A DNA stretch of 64,000 nucleotides from Engraulis encrasicolus (lineage: Eukaryota > Chordata > Actinopteri > Clupeiformes > Engraulidae). The stretch's first letter is position 1. Each line of letters begins with the position of its first letter. The stretch is from assembly GCF_034702125.1 (NCBI RefSeq), contig NC_085878.1, forward strand, positions 18,161,057 through 18,225,056, read 5' to 3'. Positions 56,026-64,000 of this stretch are shown piece by piece. Below the pieces are notes generated by a model. The model had not been told where the DNA came from. It did no database searches and saw only the letters and a program-made list of their open reading frames with translations. The position numbers and the translations under genes were made by a program.

Positions 56026-56703
56026 GGAACCCAGTCCCACCCAAACCCACCCTACCCACCCATACACACTGCCTTAATAGGAAATCAAAGAAAAGTAATC
56101 TCTGCATAAAAAAAACAAAAGAATAGACAAAAAAACATAGGCTGTTTTGGTGTGAGCCTGAGCTGCATTGGCCGCCAACGGGGCCTCAGATTAATTGTGA
56201 GGTGTAGCGTTCACTCATCAGCACTTGAGGTCACTTAGGAGCTCACTGATAAGCTATGTGATGCTGAGGAGCTAGGAGCTGTGTGACACAGGCCTGCTCG
56301 TGGAAGTAGTTGGTGTGGCGTGGGAATCCTAGAAAGTGCTGTGCTGGTGACTTGCGTGTATAATACCTGCCTGCACCCTTAACCCCTTCCTAGTAGGCAT
56401 CACTGATGGTAACTTTTCTATGCTTGTAGTTTTCATCAGCGACCCCTCCGGCAGGAACCAACCAGTGTGTGTGCCCACGGGTCTGTCGGCTGCTGTTTCA
56501 CCTGAGAGAGTTTGGGTTTGAGTTTCCCCTTGCTCCACACCCGCTTTGTTTGTGGCTTGGCCGTGCTTCACTGGGCATGGGAAAGCCTCACACTCCCTGG
56601 TCGCGCTTCCCCTTTGCCTCACCTTGCCTGCATGGAGCTTGCATGTCGGTTTACAGTAATTTGAGTTCTATCCGAGGGCGTGCAGTTTCGGTGGCTCCGC
56701 CTT

Positions 56704-56850
56704 TAACCCATTGATGCTGGATGTTGCGTTGAGCAACATTATCCCTGGCGCCTGGAGCTGCATGACGCAACATTCAGGCTCATGTTAAAGGCTCATATTA
56801 AACATCTTGGTATGTTAGACCTGAATAAACACATTCTGATGCAAAATGAG
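56704..56850. mobile_element. Half copy of the CCCATTGATGC element
   Basis: TTTAACCCATTGATGCTGG and then TTGCGTTGAGCAACAT, with CCTGGCGCCTGGAG, match one half of 53527-53782 in reverse. Confidence 0.6.
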
Positions 56851-57051
56851 GTGTGTATTTATTTGGGGTTAATGTGGGATTGGGGGAATTTGTGACAGCC
56901 AGCTTCTTCAGCACTTTAGAGTGTGCCCAGGTTGTGAAGGTGTGTGAGTGTGGTGTGAGAGTGGTATGTTTTCTACAAGTTTGTACAAGAATAAAAATGA
57001 AATATCTTTGGGCTCCCATCTCTGTCCTGTGTTTAACAAACTTGTGCTAAC

Positions 57052-57392
57052 TTAAAGTGATACTGTCCCATTTTTGGAAATAAGCTTATTTTACACCTTC
57101 CCTTGAGTTAAATAATAGGGTTTTACCGTTCTCCTGTACTTTCAATCGTTCTCTGGCCATGGCAGTGCAAATTTTACCCCCATGCTAGCAGTTAACATTG
57201 AATCCTATGAGACCAGCTCACGGCTAACTGGTCTCATAGGACTCAATGTTAACTGTTAGCTTGGAGGTAAAATGTGCACTGCCATAACTAGAAAACGGTT
57301 GGAAGTACAGGAGAAAGGTAAGAGCCTATTATTTAACTCAAGGGAAGGTGTAAAATAAGCTTATTTCAAAAAATGGGACAGTATCACTTTAA
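57052..57392. mobile_element. TTAA palindromic MITE, AGTGATACTGTCCC family
   Basis: A near-identical sister of 52743-53082 with cleaner ends, TTAAAGTGATACTGTCCC and GGGACAGTATCACTTTAA. Confidence 0.9.
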
Positions 57393-58490
57393 GGTTAAGC
57401 TCATTCCTGGAAGTAGAATTGCTATGCCCCTAGGTGGCGTAGTCGCTACAAATAACTTGCCCCACCCCCCTGCTACACTAACACACAAAATAGTTACATA
57501 AGTAACTTTTCACAGAAATGTCCAGATGTACTAGTAATACTATATATACGAAAAAGTGCACATTTACTAAATTTCCTGTGAAACTGGACATACCTTGTGA
57601 ACCAGCATGGACACCTGTTTATGCATAGACTGATACATTTAAAAGTTCAGGTGCACATCTATGAGTTCAGATTTTCACATATGTAGAGATTCAGCAGGAA
57701 ATCTACAGAAGTTTTAGTCCATGAGGCCCCAGGGATTGAAAACTGTAATAACTGCACAAGTAAGGTGCTTTGGACAAAATCACCATACGTGCGATGTGTG
57801 TGCATGTGTAATGTAATGTTAATGAATGTAGTGTAATGTAATGGGATCTGATGTAATATGTCAATGATTTGTAGGCCCACCTCACCGCTTTCTGAGGTCT
57901 CTTGGTTGGGTGTATTATGTATCGTATACAGTCTGTGAACACTTAGGCCAGTTATACACAAGAGTGTGGCGTGGCAGGAGCGAGAAGACAACGGTCTTTC
58001 AGCCTAGTATTAGGTGATGTGTTCTACTCACCGGTGGGCGTCCGTACCCTCGTTGGCCCCTATTTTCAGAAACAAAATAAAAAATCTGAAAATAAATAGG
58101 GGCACACGAGGGTGCGGGGCCCACGAGGGTGTGGGGCCCACCGGGAAATGCCGCTTTGCCAGATGGCCAGTCCAACCCTGATGATGACTTAAAATGCTGG
58201 TGTCTGTCCTTCACACTGAATACATATAGCATCCCAATGCTTCAGGAATATGCAGCAGGCCAAGCAACAGCAGGTATCCTAAGAGGGAAGCCAATGGGAG
58301 GTATTACACAAGGACAACATGGCATTAACGAAACTTATATTCAAAATCACGAGCACACACAAATTTATTTTTGACCATACTGCATCAAGGCGGGTTTCTT
58401 AGACTTAGAAACATGGAAAGGACATAGCTATTTACAGGAAATTATATTAAGTAACTTCAGATTAAGACATCAAGGCTGTGGCTTTCTTTT

Positions 58491-58553
<63 letters not shown>

Positions 58554-58869
58554 CACGCACACACTGTAACAACCTCTGCAATACATGACGGTTTTACGGC
58601 CTGACATTATGTAGCCTCTTACTCCAGATGGTGTCATCAGCGGGCCTATTCACTATTTGCTGGAAATACTCGACTACGTCATAACAACATTGCTATGACA
58701 TTACTGAGAGCCTTAAGTAACAGATTAAGACATACAGTAGCCTTCACAATGGGGACAGTAAGGTTATAACATAGGCTCTGCGCTAAGGGGTTAAACTCAC
58801 TTTCTCAAAACTATGTTGGCAGTTTTAAGCTGCCTGGCACCCCGGCAAACTTCAAGGAAAAAATGTTAC

Positions 58870-58912
<43 letters not shown>

Positions 58913-59348
58913 TGGTTGCGTTCACACGGAGAGAGCTGCAATATCATCAACCACAGTGCTGATGCAGTGCAAAGGTGTTAAAGAGTTATGGGTACACCGT
59001 GCTCTCATTTACTGGTTTTCACACTCACTCAAGCACTCACTCACTCACTGACTCCCTCACTCACTCACCAAATCACTCACTCACTCACACACTCATTACT
59101 TTAATCATTAACCCGCCTTTTTCAAGTATTTCAACTAACTGTAAACAGCTATGCAAAAGTAACACATATGGTTGTATTCTGAAAAGCCAAACAAAAAAAC
59201 AAAAAAATATGAGAGTAAAGTGAATGTAATACAAACAAGTTTTATTTAAATTGAGTGTAAACAAAACTGTACAAAAAAACAGGCCTAAGAGGTCTTTAAA
59301 CAGTGCGAGAAAACACACTACAAATCTAGCCAAGACTTTTGAAGTTTG
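57393..59348. other. No gene; microsatellites and a small hairpin
   Basis: Contains (CT)n at 58496-58552, (AC)n at 58871-58911, an ACTC-rich tract at 59025-59095 and a hairpin at about 58057-58102 (GCCCCTATTTTCAGA with its inverse). The block at 58120-58185 resembles the GGCCACTCC end of the hAT at 47769. No exon recognised. Confidence 0.5.
59344..59348. other. Target duplication GTTTG (left)
   Basis: Identical to 63827-63831; the 5-bp length is typical of Ty1/copia insertion. Confidence 0.93.
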
Positions 59349-59600
59349 TGTTGGAAATGTACACTTTTAGTAGAATGGCTGTGTGAAATGGTTTTTGTGC
59401 ATTTTATGTTTTACAGGCATGACGTCATGTGCGTCATCAGAATCTTCAGTTTGAGTTTGAATATTGGAATGTCAATTAAGTTAACCGTTTCTTCTTACGT
59501 TGGTCTTTGTACAGTGCAGATGTGTTTTAACTAAAGGCTCGTCAACTAAAATCTCCACATGACTCGTCTCTCATCATTTATCTACATTTAAAAACCAATA
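59349..59600 (+). repeat. 5' LTR (252 bp)
   Basis: TGTTGGAAATGTACAC to AAAAACCAATA. Defined by comparison with the 3' LTR and by the adjoining primer site. Contains a perfect TGACGTCA at 59420-59427. Confidence 0.95.
59420..59427. promoter_or_regulatory. CRE-like site in the LTR
   Basis: Palindromic TGACGTCA followed within a few bases by TGCGTCA. It is conserved in the 3' LTR at 63645-63652. CREB/ATF binding is inferred from the consensus only. Confidence 0.5.
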
Positions 59601-59616
59601 GGTTATGGGCCCAGGA
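59601..59616 (+). other. Primer binding site, initiator-tRNA type
   Basis: GGTTATGGGCCCAGGA directly follows the LTR. From memory it matches the primer site of Drosophila copia, which uses an internal part of initiator methionine tRNA. Confidence 0.75.
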
Positions 59617-59673
59617 CATGCTGAAAAGAAGCCGTGATAGTTCTTTGGAAATACTTCGAGAGAAGAGAGAAGA

Positions 59674-62600
59674 ATGATGTCGGAAGGTTTGAAGGTTTCA
59701 ATTGTTCCGCTGAACGGCTCTAACTATCCAACATGGAAAGTGCAATGTCAGATGGCGTTGGTGAGAGATGGACTTTGGGGAATAGTGAAAGGCGAGGTGA
59801 CAACTCCTCTACGAACGGAAAAGGAGGAATATCCGAAGTTTGTGACGAAGCGGGACCGCGCGTTGGCTACGATTGTGCTGTCAGTTGAACCATCGCTGCT
59901 TTACCTACTCGGAGACCCGCGGGACCCTGCCACTGTCTGGCGCAAGCTCGCAGATCAGTTCCAAGCAAGAACGTGGGCAAACAGGCTGTCGCTGAGGCGC
60001 AAACTTCACGGTTTAACCCTGAAAGATGGTGAGTCTGTTCAAGATCATATTAAACAAATGATTGAAACGTTTGATGCACTGTCAGTAATTGGAGATCCGA
60101 TTGATGAAGATGACCGCGTAGTTTACCTACTCGCGAGTCTGCCAGAGTCATTCAACATGATCGTGACCGCATTAGAAGCAAGTGTTGATGTGCCGAAAAT
60201 GGAAACGGTGACTGAGCGCTTACTGCATGAAGAGCGTAAAATGAAGCAACGTGATGCAGATGCAAACGGTGACGCGAAAGCAATGACCAGTAAACAGAAA
60301 TTTAAAGGGAAAGGTCCCAAATGTCACCACTGTGGAAAGTTTGGCCACATCAAACGAAATTGCAGAAACTTGCTTAGGAGTGAGCAAAATGATGAAAAGC
60401 AAAGCCAAAAAGGATCAAAGCAAAAATCAAACAAGGCTGAAGTGAAAAGAAAAAATGACAATGAGTGTGTAGGTCTAGTAGTGAGTCAGGCATTATCAGT
60501 GAAATCTGGAGAAAAAATGAATAGCTGGATTGTGGACTCTGGAGCTACCTGCCACATGTGCAATAACAGGAAGATGTTTATTGAATTTGAAAGCACACAG
60601 CCAATTCAAGAAGTTACTCTTGGTGATGGATATTCAGTTGAGGCTACAGGAAGTGGCTCTGTCATGCTCAACATGATACTTGCTGATGACAAAATTCAAA
60701 AACTCAAGCTGAGTAATGTGCTGTATGTACCACGCCTGTCCTACAACCTGCTCAGTGTGTCCATGGCAACTCAGTCTGGAAAGACTGTGAAGTTCAGTGC
60801 TAATGAATGTAGCCTAATGGATGCTAATGGAAAGCCAATTGCAATTGCAAAGAAAGTGGATAGCTTGTACTATGTTCACTGCCAAGAACACAAAGAGGCT
60901 CATTCAGCTGCAACAGAGAGCGCGCACAAGGAGACAAAGGGAACCACATGGCACCGGCGCTTCGGTCACCTTGGAGTGCAAAATCTGAAGAGGCTAGCGA
61001 AAGAGCAACTAGTGGATGGACTGGACTACGATGTCCTACAGGACACTGACTTTTGCGAGTCATGTGTTGAAGGGAAACACCATCGTGCCCCATTCCCATC
61101 TGATGGCAGAAAAAGAGCTACTGAACCACTTGGCTTAGTGCACAGTGATGTGTGTGGAAAAATAAATGAAAAGTCACTGAGTGGAGCAGAATATTTTCTG
61201 ACGTTCATCGATGACTACAGTCATTACGTTTGGATGTATGTCCTGAAACACAAAGACGAAGTGTTCAACAAGTTTGTTCAGTGGAAGGCAGAAGTTGAAA
61301 CATACAGTGGGAGAAAGCTGAAAGTTCTCCGCACTGACAATGGAGGAGAGTACACGTCAAAGGAGTGTGACGCGTTCCTGAAGACAGAAGGAGTTCGACA
61401 CGAACTCACAGTGCCCAAGACTCCTGAACAAAATGGGGTAGCAGAGAGGATGAACAGAACACTCGTGGAGACAGTGAGGTCAATGCTGGCTGATGCAAAG
61501 CTGCCACAGAAGTTCTGGGCTGAAGCGCTAGCAACAGCAGTGTATCTGAGAAACAGAAGTCCGACCAAAGCTGTAGCAGACATGACACCCTATGAAGCCT
61601 GGACTGGAGAGAAACCAACCGTGAGTCATCTCCGTGTGTTTGGATGTGATGCCTATGCACACATACCAAAGGATGAAAGAAAAAAGTTGGACCCAAAGGC
61701 AAGGAAGTGTATACTGCTAGGCTACGGAACAGAAACGAAAGGATACAGATTGTATGACACAAAACAAACAAAAGTCTTCTACAGCCGAGACGTGGTGTTC
61801 AACGAATCAGTCTGTGGTGTTGAGACATCCGAAGATAACCATGAGCACAGTTTGATGGAGTTCGACTGCGTAAACAGTGAAGAACCAGTCGTCACTGAAA
61901 CAGCAGAGCCAGAGGCTGAGACTCAAAGGCCAGTCAGAGCTCGACAACCGCCGGATCGCTATGGAGAGTGGGCGACCGTCGCTGAAAGTGACCTGTGTGA
62001 GCCTGAAACAGTGCGTGATGCACTTACCAGTCCTGAAAAAGCAAAGTGGAAAGAGGCAATGCAAAAAGAGATGGAGTCTCTATATGCAAATGAAGTGTGG
62101 GACCTCTTGGAACTCCCAAAGAGCAAGAAAGCTGTGGGGAGCAAGTGGGTCTTCAAGGTCAAGGTTGACGCTGATGGAGAAATTGAAAGACACAAAGCTC
62201 GGCTGGTGGCTCAAGGCTATTCACAGAGATTTGGATCTGACTATGATGAGACATTCAGTCCTGTCGTCAGGTTTGAGTCTGTCCGCACAGTTGCTGCACT
62301 TGCTGCTCAACATGGGCTGAAGCTGCATCAAATGGATGTCAAAACAGCCTTCTTGAATGGTGAACTGAAAGAAGAGGTGTACATGAAACAGCCTGAAGGA
62401 TTCGTCGTGAAAGGGAAGGAAAACCTTGTTTGCAGACTCAAGCGCAGCCTGTATGGCTTGAAGCAGTCTCCTAGGTGCTGGAACATTGTTCTGGATGAGA
62501 AACTCAGGAAGATGGGATTCATGCAAACAAAGAGTGACCCCTGCATATACACAGCAGCTCAGGGCGAGATGTTTCTAGTTGCAGTGTATGTCGACGATCT

Positions 62601-63285
62601 AATCTTAGGAGGACAAAGTGACAAACGCATTCATGAGGTGAAGAAGGAGCTGACAACGTACTTCGACGTGAAAGACATGGGAGACCTCAAGCACTTTCTA
62701 GGAGTGAAGATCGTGCAACATCCAAATGGAAACATATGGATGGGTCAGACCCTGTACACCAAGAATATTCTGGAGAAATTCGGAATGGAGAATGCTAAAA
62801 GTGTCACTACCCCAACTGACATAAGTGCAAAGCTTGTCAAAGCTACAGAGGATTCAGAGAGAGTGGAGCAAACACTCTACCAGAGTGCTGTGGGTAGCCT
62901 GCTCTACCTGTCAACAAGAACAAGACCTGACATAGCGTTTGCTGTGAGCAATGTAGCCAGATTCTGTTCTGACCCGACCAAGCAGCACTGGACAGCAGTG
63001 AAAAGAATCCTGAGATACCTGAATGGAACACAGACACTAGGTCTACTCTACAGCAAGAACAGCACAGAGAAGGAGTGCGTTGGCTACTCTGATGCGGATT
63101 GGGCTGGAGACCTAGATGATCGAAAGTCTGTGTCAGGTTATATGTTCAAGATGAGTGGCGCAGCAGTAAGCTGGAGGAGTAAGAAACAGGCATGTGTTGC
63201 TCTGTCTACAGCAGAGGCTGAGTACATGGCACTAGGAAGCTGTCTGGATGCGACAGTTGCTGTCAGATCTGAAAAACTGTCCTAA
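59674..63285 (+). CDS. Copia Gag-Pol polyprotein, main frame (1203 aa)
   Basis: Encodes the structural and enzymatic parts of the retrotransposon. In order: Gag with a UBN2-like core (about 20-190); CCHC zinc knuckle CHHCGKFGHIKRNC (217-230); aspartic protease with DSG at Asp288; the integrase zinc region with His427 and the C-x2-C near 460; integrase core D492, D555 and E591 (35 residues between the last two); reverse transcriptase from about 800 with YVDD at 972-975; RNase H start with SDADWAGD at Asp1140. Gag and Pol are in one frame, as in copia. The ATG follows a short leader after the primer site. The frame terminates early at 63285: the true RNase H end continues in another frame from about 63248, so this copy is probably defective for RNase H. 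Confidence 0.95.
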   Translation: MMSEGLKVSIVPLNGSNYPTWKVQCQMALVRDGLWGIVKGEVTTPLRTEKEEYPKFVTKRDRALATIVLSVEPSLLYLLGDPRDPATVWRKLADQFQARTWANRLSLRRKLHGLTLKDGESVQDHIKQMIETFDALSVIGDPIDEDDRVVYLLASLPESFNMIVTALEASVDVPKMETVTERLLHEERKMKQRDADANGDAKAMTSKQKFKGKGPKCHHCGKFGHIKRNCRNLLRSEQNDEKQSQKGSKQKSNKAEVKRKNDNECVGLVVSQALSVKSGEKMNSWIVDSGATCHMCNNRKMFIEFESTQPIQEVTLGDGYSVEATGSGSVMLNMILADDKIQKLKLSNVLYVPRLSYNLLSVSMATQSGKTVKFSANECSLMDANGKPIAIAKKVDSLYYVHCQEHKEAHSAATESAHKETKGTTWHRRFGHLGVQNLKRLAKEQLVDGLDYDVLQDTDFCESCVEGKHHRAPFPSDGRKRATEPLGLVHSDVCGKINEKSLSGAEYFLTFIDDYSHYVWMYVLKHKDEVFNKFVQWKAEVETYSGRKLKVLRTDNGGEYTSKECDAFLKTEGVRHELTVPKTPEQNGVAERMNRTLVETVRSMLADAKLPQKFWAEALATAVYLRNRSPTKAVADMTPYEAWTGEKPTVSHLRVFGCDAYAHIPKDERKKLDPKARKCILLGYGTETKGYRLYDTKQTKVFYSRDVVFNESVCGVETSEDNHEHSLMEFDCVNSEEPVVTETAEPEAETQRPVRARQPPDRYGEWATVAESDLCEPETVRDALTSPEKAKWKEAMQKEMESLYANEVWDLLELPKSKKAVGSKWVFKVKVDADGEIERHKARLVAQGYSQRFGSDYDETFSPVVRFESVRTVAALAAQHGLKLHQMDVKTAFLNGELKEEVYMKQPEGFVVKGKENLVCRLKRSLYGLKQSPRCWNIVLDEKLRKMGFMQTKSDPCIYTAAQGEMFLVAVYVDDLILGGQSDKRIHEVKKELTTYFDVKDMGDLKHFLGVKIVQHPNGNIWMGQTLYTKNILEKFGMENAKSVTTPTDISAKLVKATEDSERVEQTLYQSAVGSLLYLSTRTRPDIAFAVSNVARFCSDPTKQHWTAVKRILRYLNGTQTLGLLYSKNSTEKECVGYSDADWAGDLDDRKSVSGYMFKMSGAAVSWRSKKQACVALSTAEAEYMALGSCLDATVAVRSEKLS

Positions 63286-63532
63286 AGGGGCAACAGTGAT
63301 CTATGAGGATAACCAATCAGCTATCTGTATGGCGAAGAATCCACAATTCAGTGGGCGTGCGAAGCACATCGACATCAAGCATCATTTCATTCTTGAACAA
63401 GTTGCGAGTGGTGCCGTGGATCTGAAATACTGCGGAACTGATGACATGATTGTCGACATGCTGACCAAAGGCCTAACTCAAGCAAAGTTCACAAAGCTGA
63501 GGGAAATGGCTGGACTGAAACCATTAGTCTAG
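63248..63532 (+). pseudogene. Copia RNase H C-terminal part in shifted frame
   Basis: Reads RQLLSDLKNCPKG, IYEDNQSAICMAKNP and the family end TKGLTQAKFTKLREMAGL, stopping at 63530-63532. It overlaps the end of the main frame, and the frame change lies close to 63240-63248. Family comparison suggests a small deletion just there. The catalytic Asp of the EDNQSA block is in this part. Confidence 0.9.
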
Positions 63533-63560
63533 ACAAGGTCTAGCTGAACATTCTACCTGC

Positions 63561-63573
63561 AAGTGAGAAGGAG
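63561..63573 (+). other. Polypurine tract
   Basis: AAGTGAGAAGGAG ends directly at the 3' LTR, the expected position of the plus-strand primer. Confidence 0.75.
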
Positions 63574-63826
63574 TGTTGGAAATATACACTTTTAGTAGAA
63601 TGGCTGTGTGAAATGGTTTTTGTGCATTTTATGTTTTACAGGCATGACGTCATGTGCGTCATCAGAATCTTCAGTTTGAGTTTGAATATTAGAATGTCAA
63701 TTAAGTTAACCGTTCTTCTTACGTTGGTCTTTGTACAGTGCAGATGTGTTTTAACTAAAGGCTTCTCGTCAACTAAAATCTCCACATGACTCGTCTCTCA
63801 TCATTCATCTACATTAAAAACCAATA
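63574..63826 (+). repeat. 3' LTR (253 bp)
   Basis: TGTTGGAAATATACAC to AAAAACCAATA. Relative to the 5' LTR it has three substitutions, two 1-bp losses and one 3-bp gain. Confidence 0.95.
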
Positions 63827-63831
63827 GTTTG
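63827..63831. other. Target duplication GTTTG (right)
   Basis: Exact partner of 59344-59348. Confidence 0.93.
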
Positions 63832-64000
63832 AACCTTGTAAACAAAAGTGTTGGCTGCATGAAGGTAAAAAGAGCATTTAGAAATGTTTTGTTGTTTCCA
63901 CACAAATTGTGAAAAAGTAATTCTAAGTCAAGCCAGTGCCTATGTTAGTTGAATACTAATTCCCCACTATAGTTGAATACTAATTCCCCAGCTTCACCAC

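Larger units (their letters stand above)
59349..63826 (+). mobile_element. Ty1/copia LTR retrotransposon (4.48 kb)
   Basis: Complete element: 5' LTR, primer site, Gag-Pol frame, purine tract and 3' LTR, with exact 5-bp target duplications. The order protease-integrase-RT-RNase H is that of Ty1/copia. LTRs differ by three substitutions and three small indels, so the insertion is fairly young. The coding frame has one break near its end. Confidence 0.96.

Noticed and set aside
60123..62552. Antisense and alternative frames inside the copia element
   Set aside because: Shadows of the Gag-Pol coding frame.

Overview
The window looks like a repeat-rich stretch of a teleost fish genome. The evidence is spliced vertebrate genes with GT/AG junctions, very long (AC)n and (CT)n microsatellites, fish-type tRNA-derived SINEs and L2-like LINEs, many hAT and TTAA-target MITEs, and a Ty1/copia element. 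No operons, ribosome binding sites, CRISPR arrays or rRNA were seen. The species cannot be named from the sequence.

Host genes are few, and all lie on the minus strand. (1) 4891-5535 is a complete two-exon CD225/IFITM-type gene (118 aa). (2) 23278-23358 is one 81-bp aquaporin exon, closest to AQP0/MIP exon 3, with its NPA box changed to NPV; no other aquaporin exon was found. (3) 25763-29707 holds scattered collagen Gly-X-Y exons with Gly substitutions and one stop, probably a decaying gene. (4) 46091-54814 is a six-exon class A receptor of the leukotriene B4 type. Its exons join in frame to 352 aa with all seven membrane segments, and its introns are filled with (AC)n.

Mobile DNA makes up most of the rest. 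0-9.4 kb: hAT MITEs with 8-bp target duplications, one with a tandem duplication, and a 70-bp near-perfect palindrome. 10.2-12.2 kb: a broken L2-like LINE (minus) with a hAT MITE inside it. 13.8-17.7 kb: a Gypsy relic (minus) cut by a TTAA palindromic element, with a hAT copy at one end and a long foldback element in or beside its LTR. 19.9-23.1 kb: a composite (AC)n satellite and a GC-rich minisatellite open in many frames. 24-28 kb: Tc1-like and nested MITE sequence. 31.7-34.5 kb: a 2.8-kb non-autonomous hAT. 37-45 kb: a mosaic of direct segmental duplications in which a TTAA MITE is present in one copy and absent from the other. 47.8-49.3 kb: a 1.5-kb hAT. 49.4-50.2 kb: an inverted pair of LINE tails around a SINE. 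52.7-57.4 kb: palindromic MITEs and a LINE 3' end.

59349-63826 is a nearly intact Ty1/copia retrotransposon (plus strand) with 252/253-bp LTRs, an exact 5-bp target duplication (GTTTG), a tRNA-iMet-type primer site and a 1203-aa Gag-Pol frame broken near the RNase H end.

I found no convincing undescribed biological system. The observations most worth checking are receptor exon fragments and C-terminal-tail copies spread through repeats around the leukotriene-type receptor, two insertion/empty-site pairs inside the window, and the lone NPV aquaporin exon.
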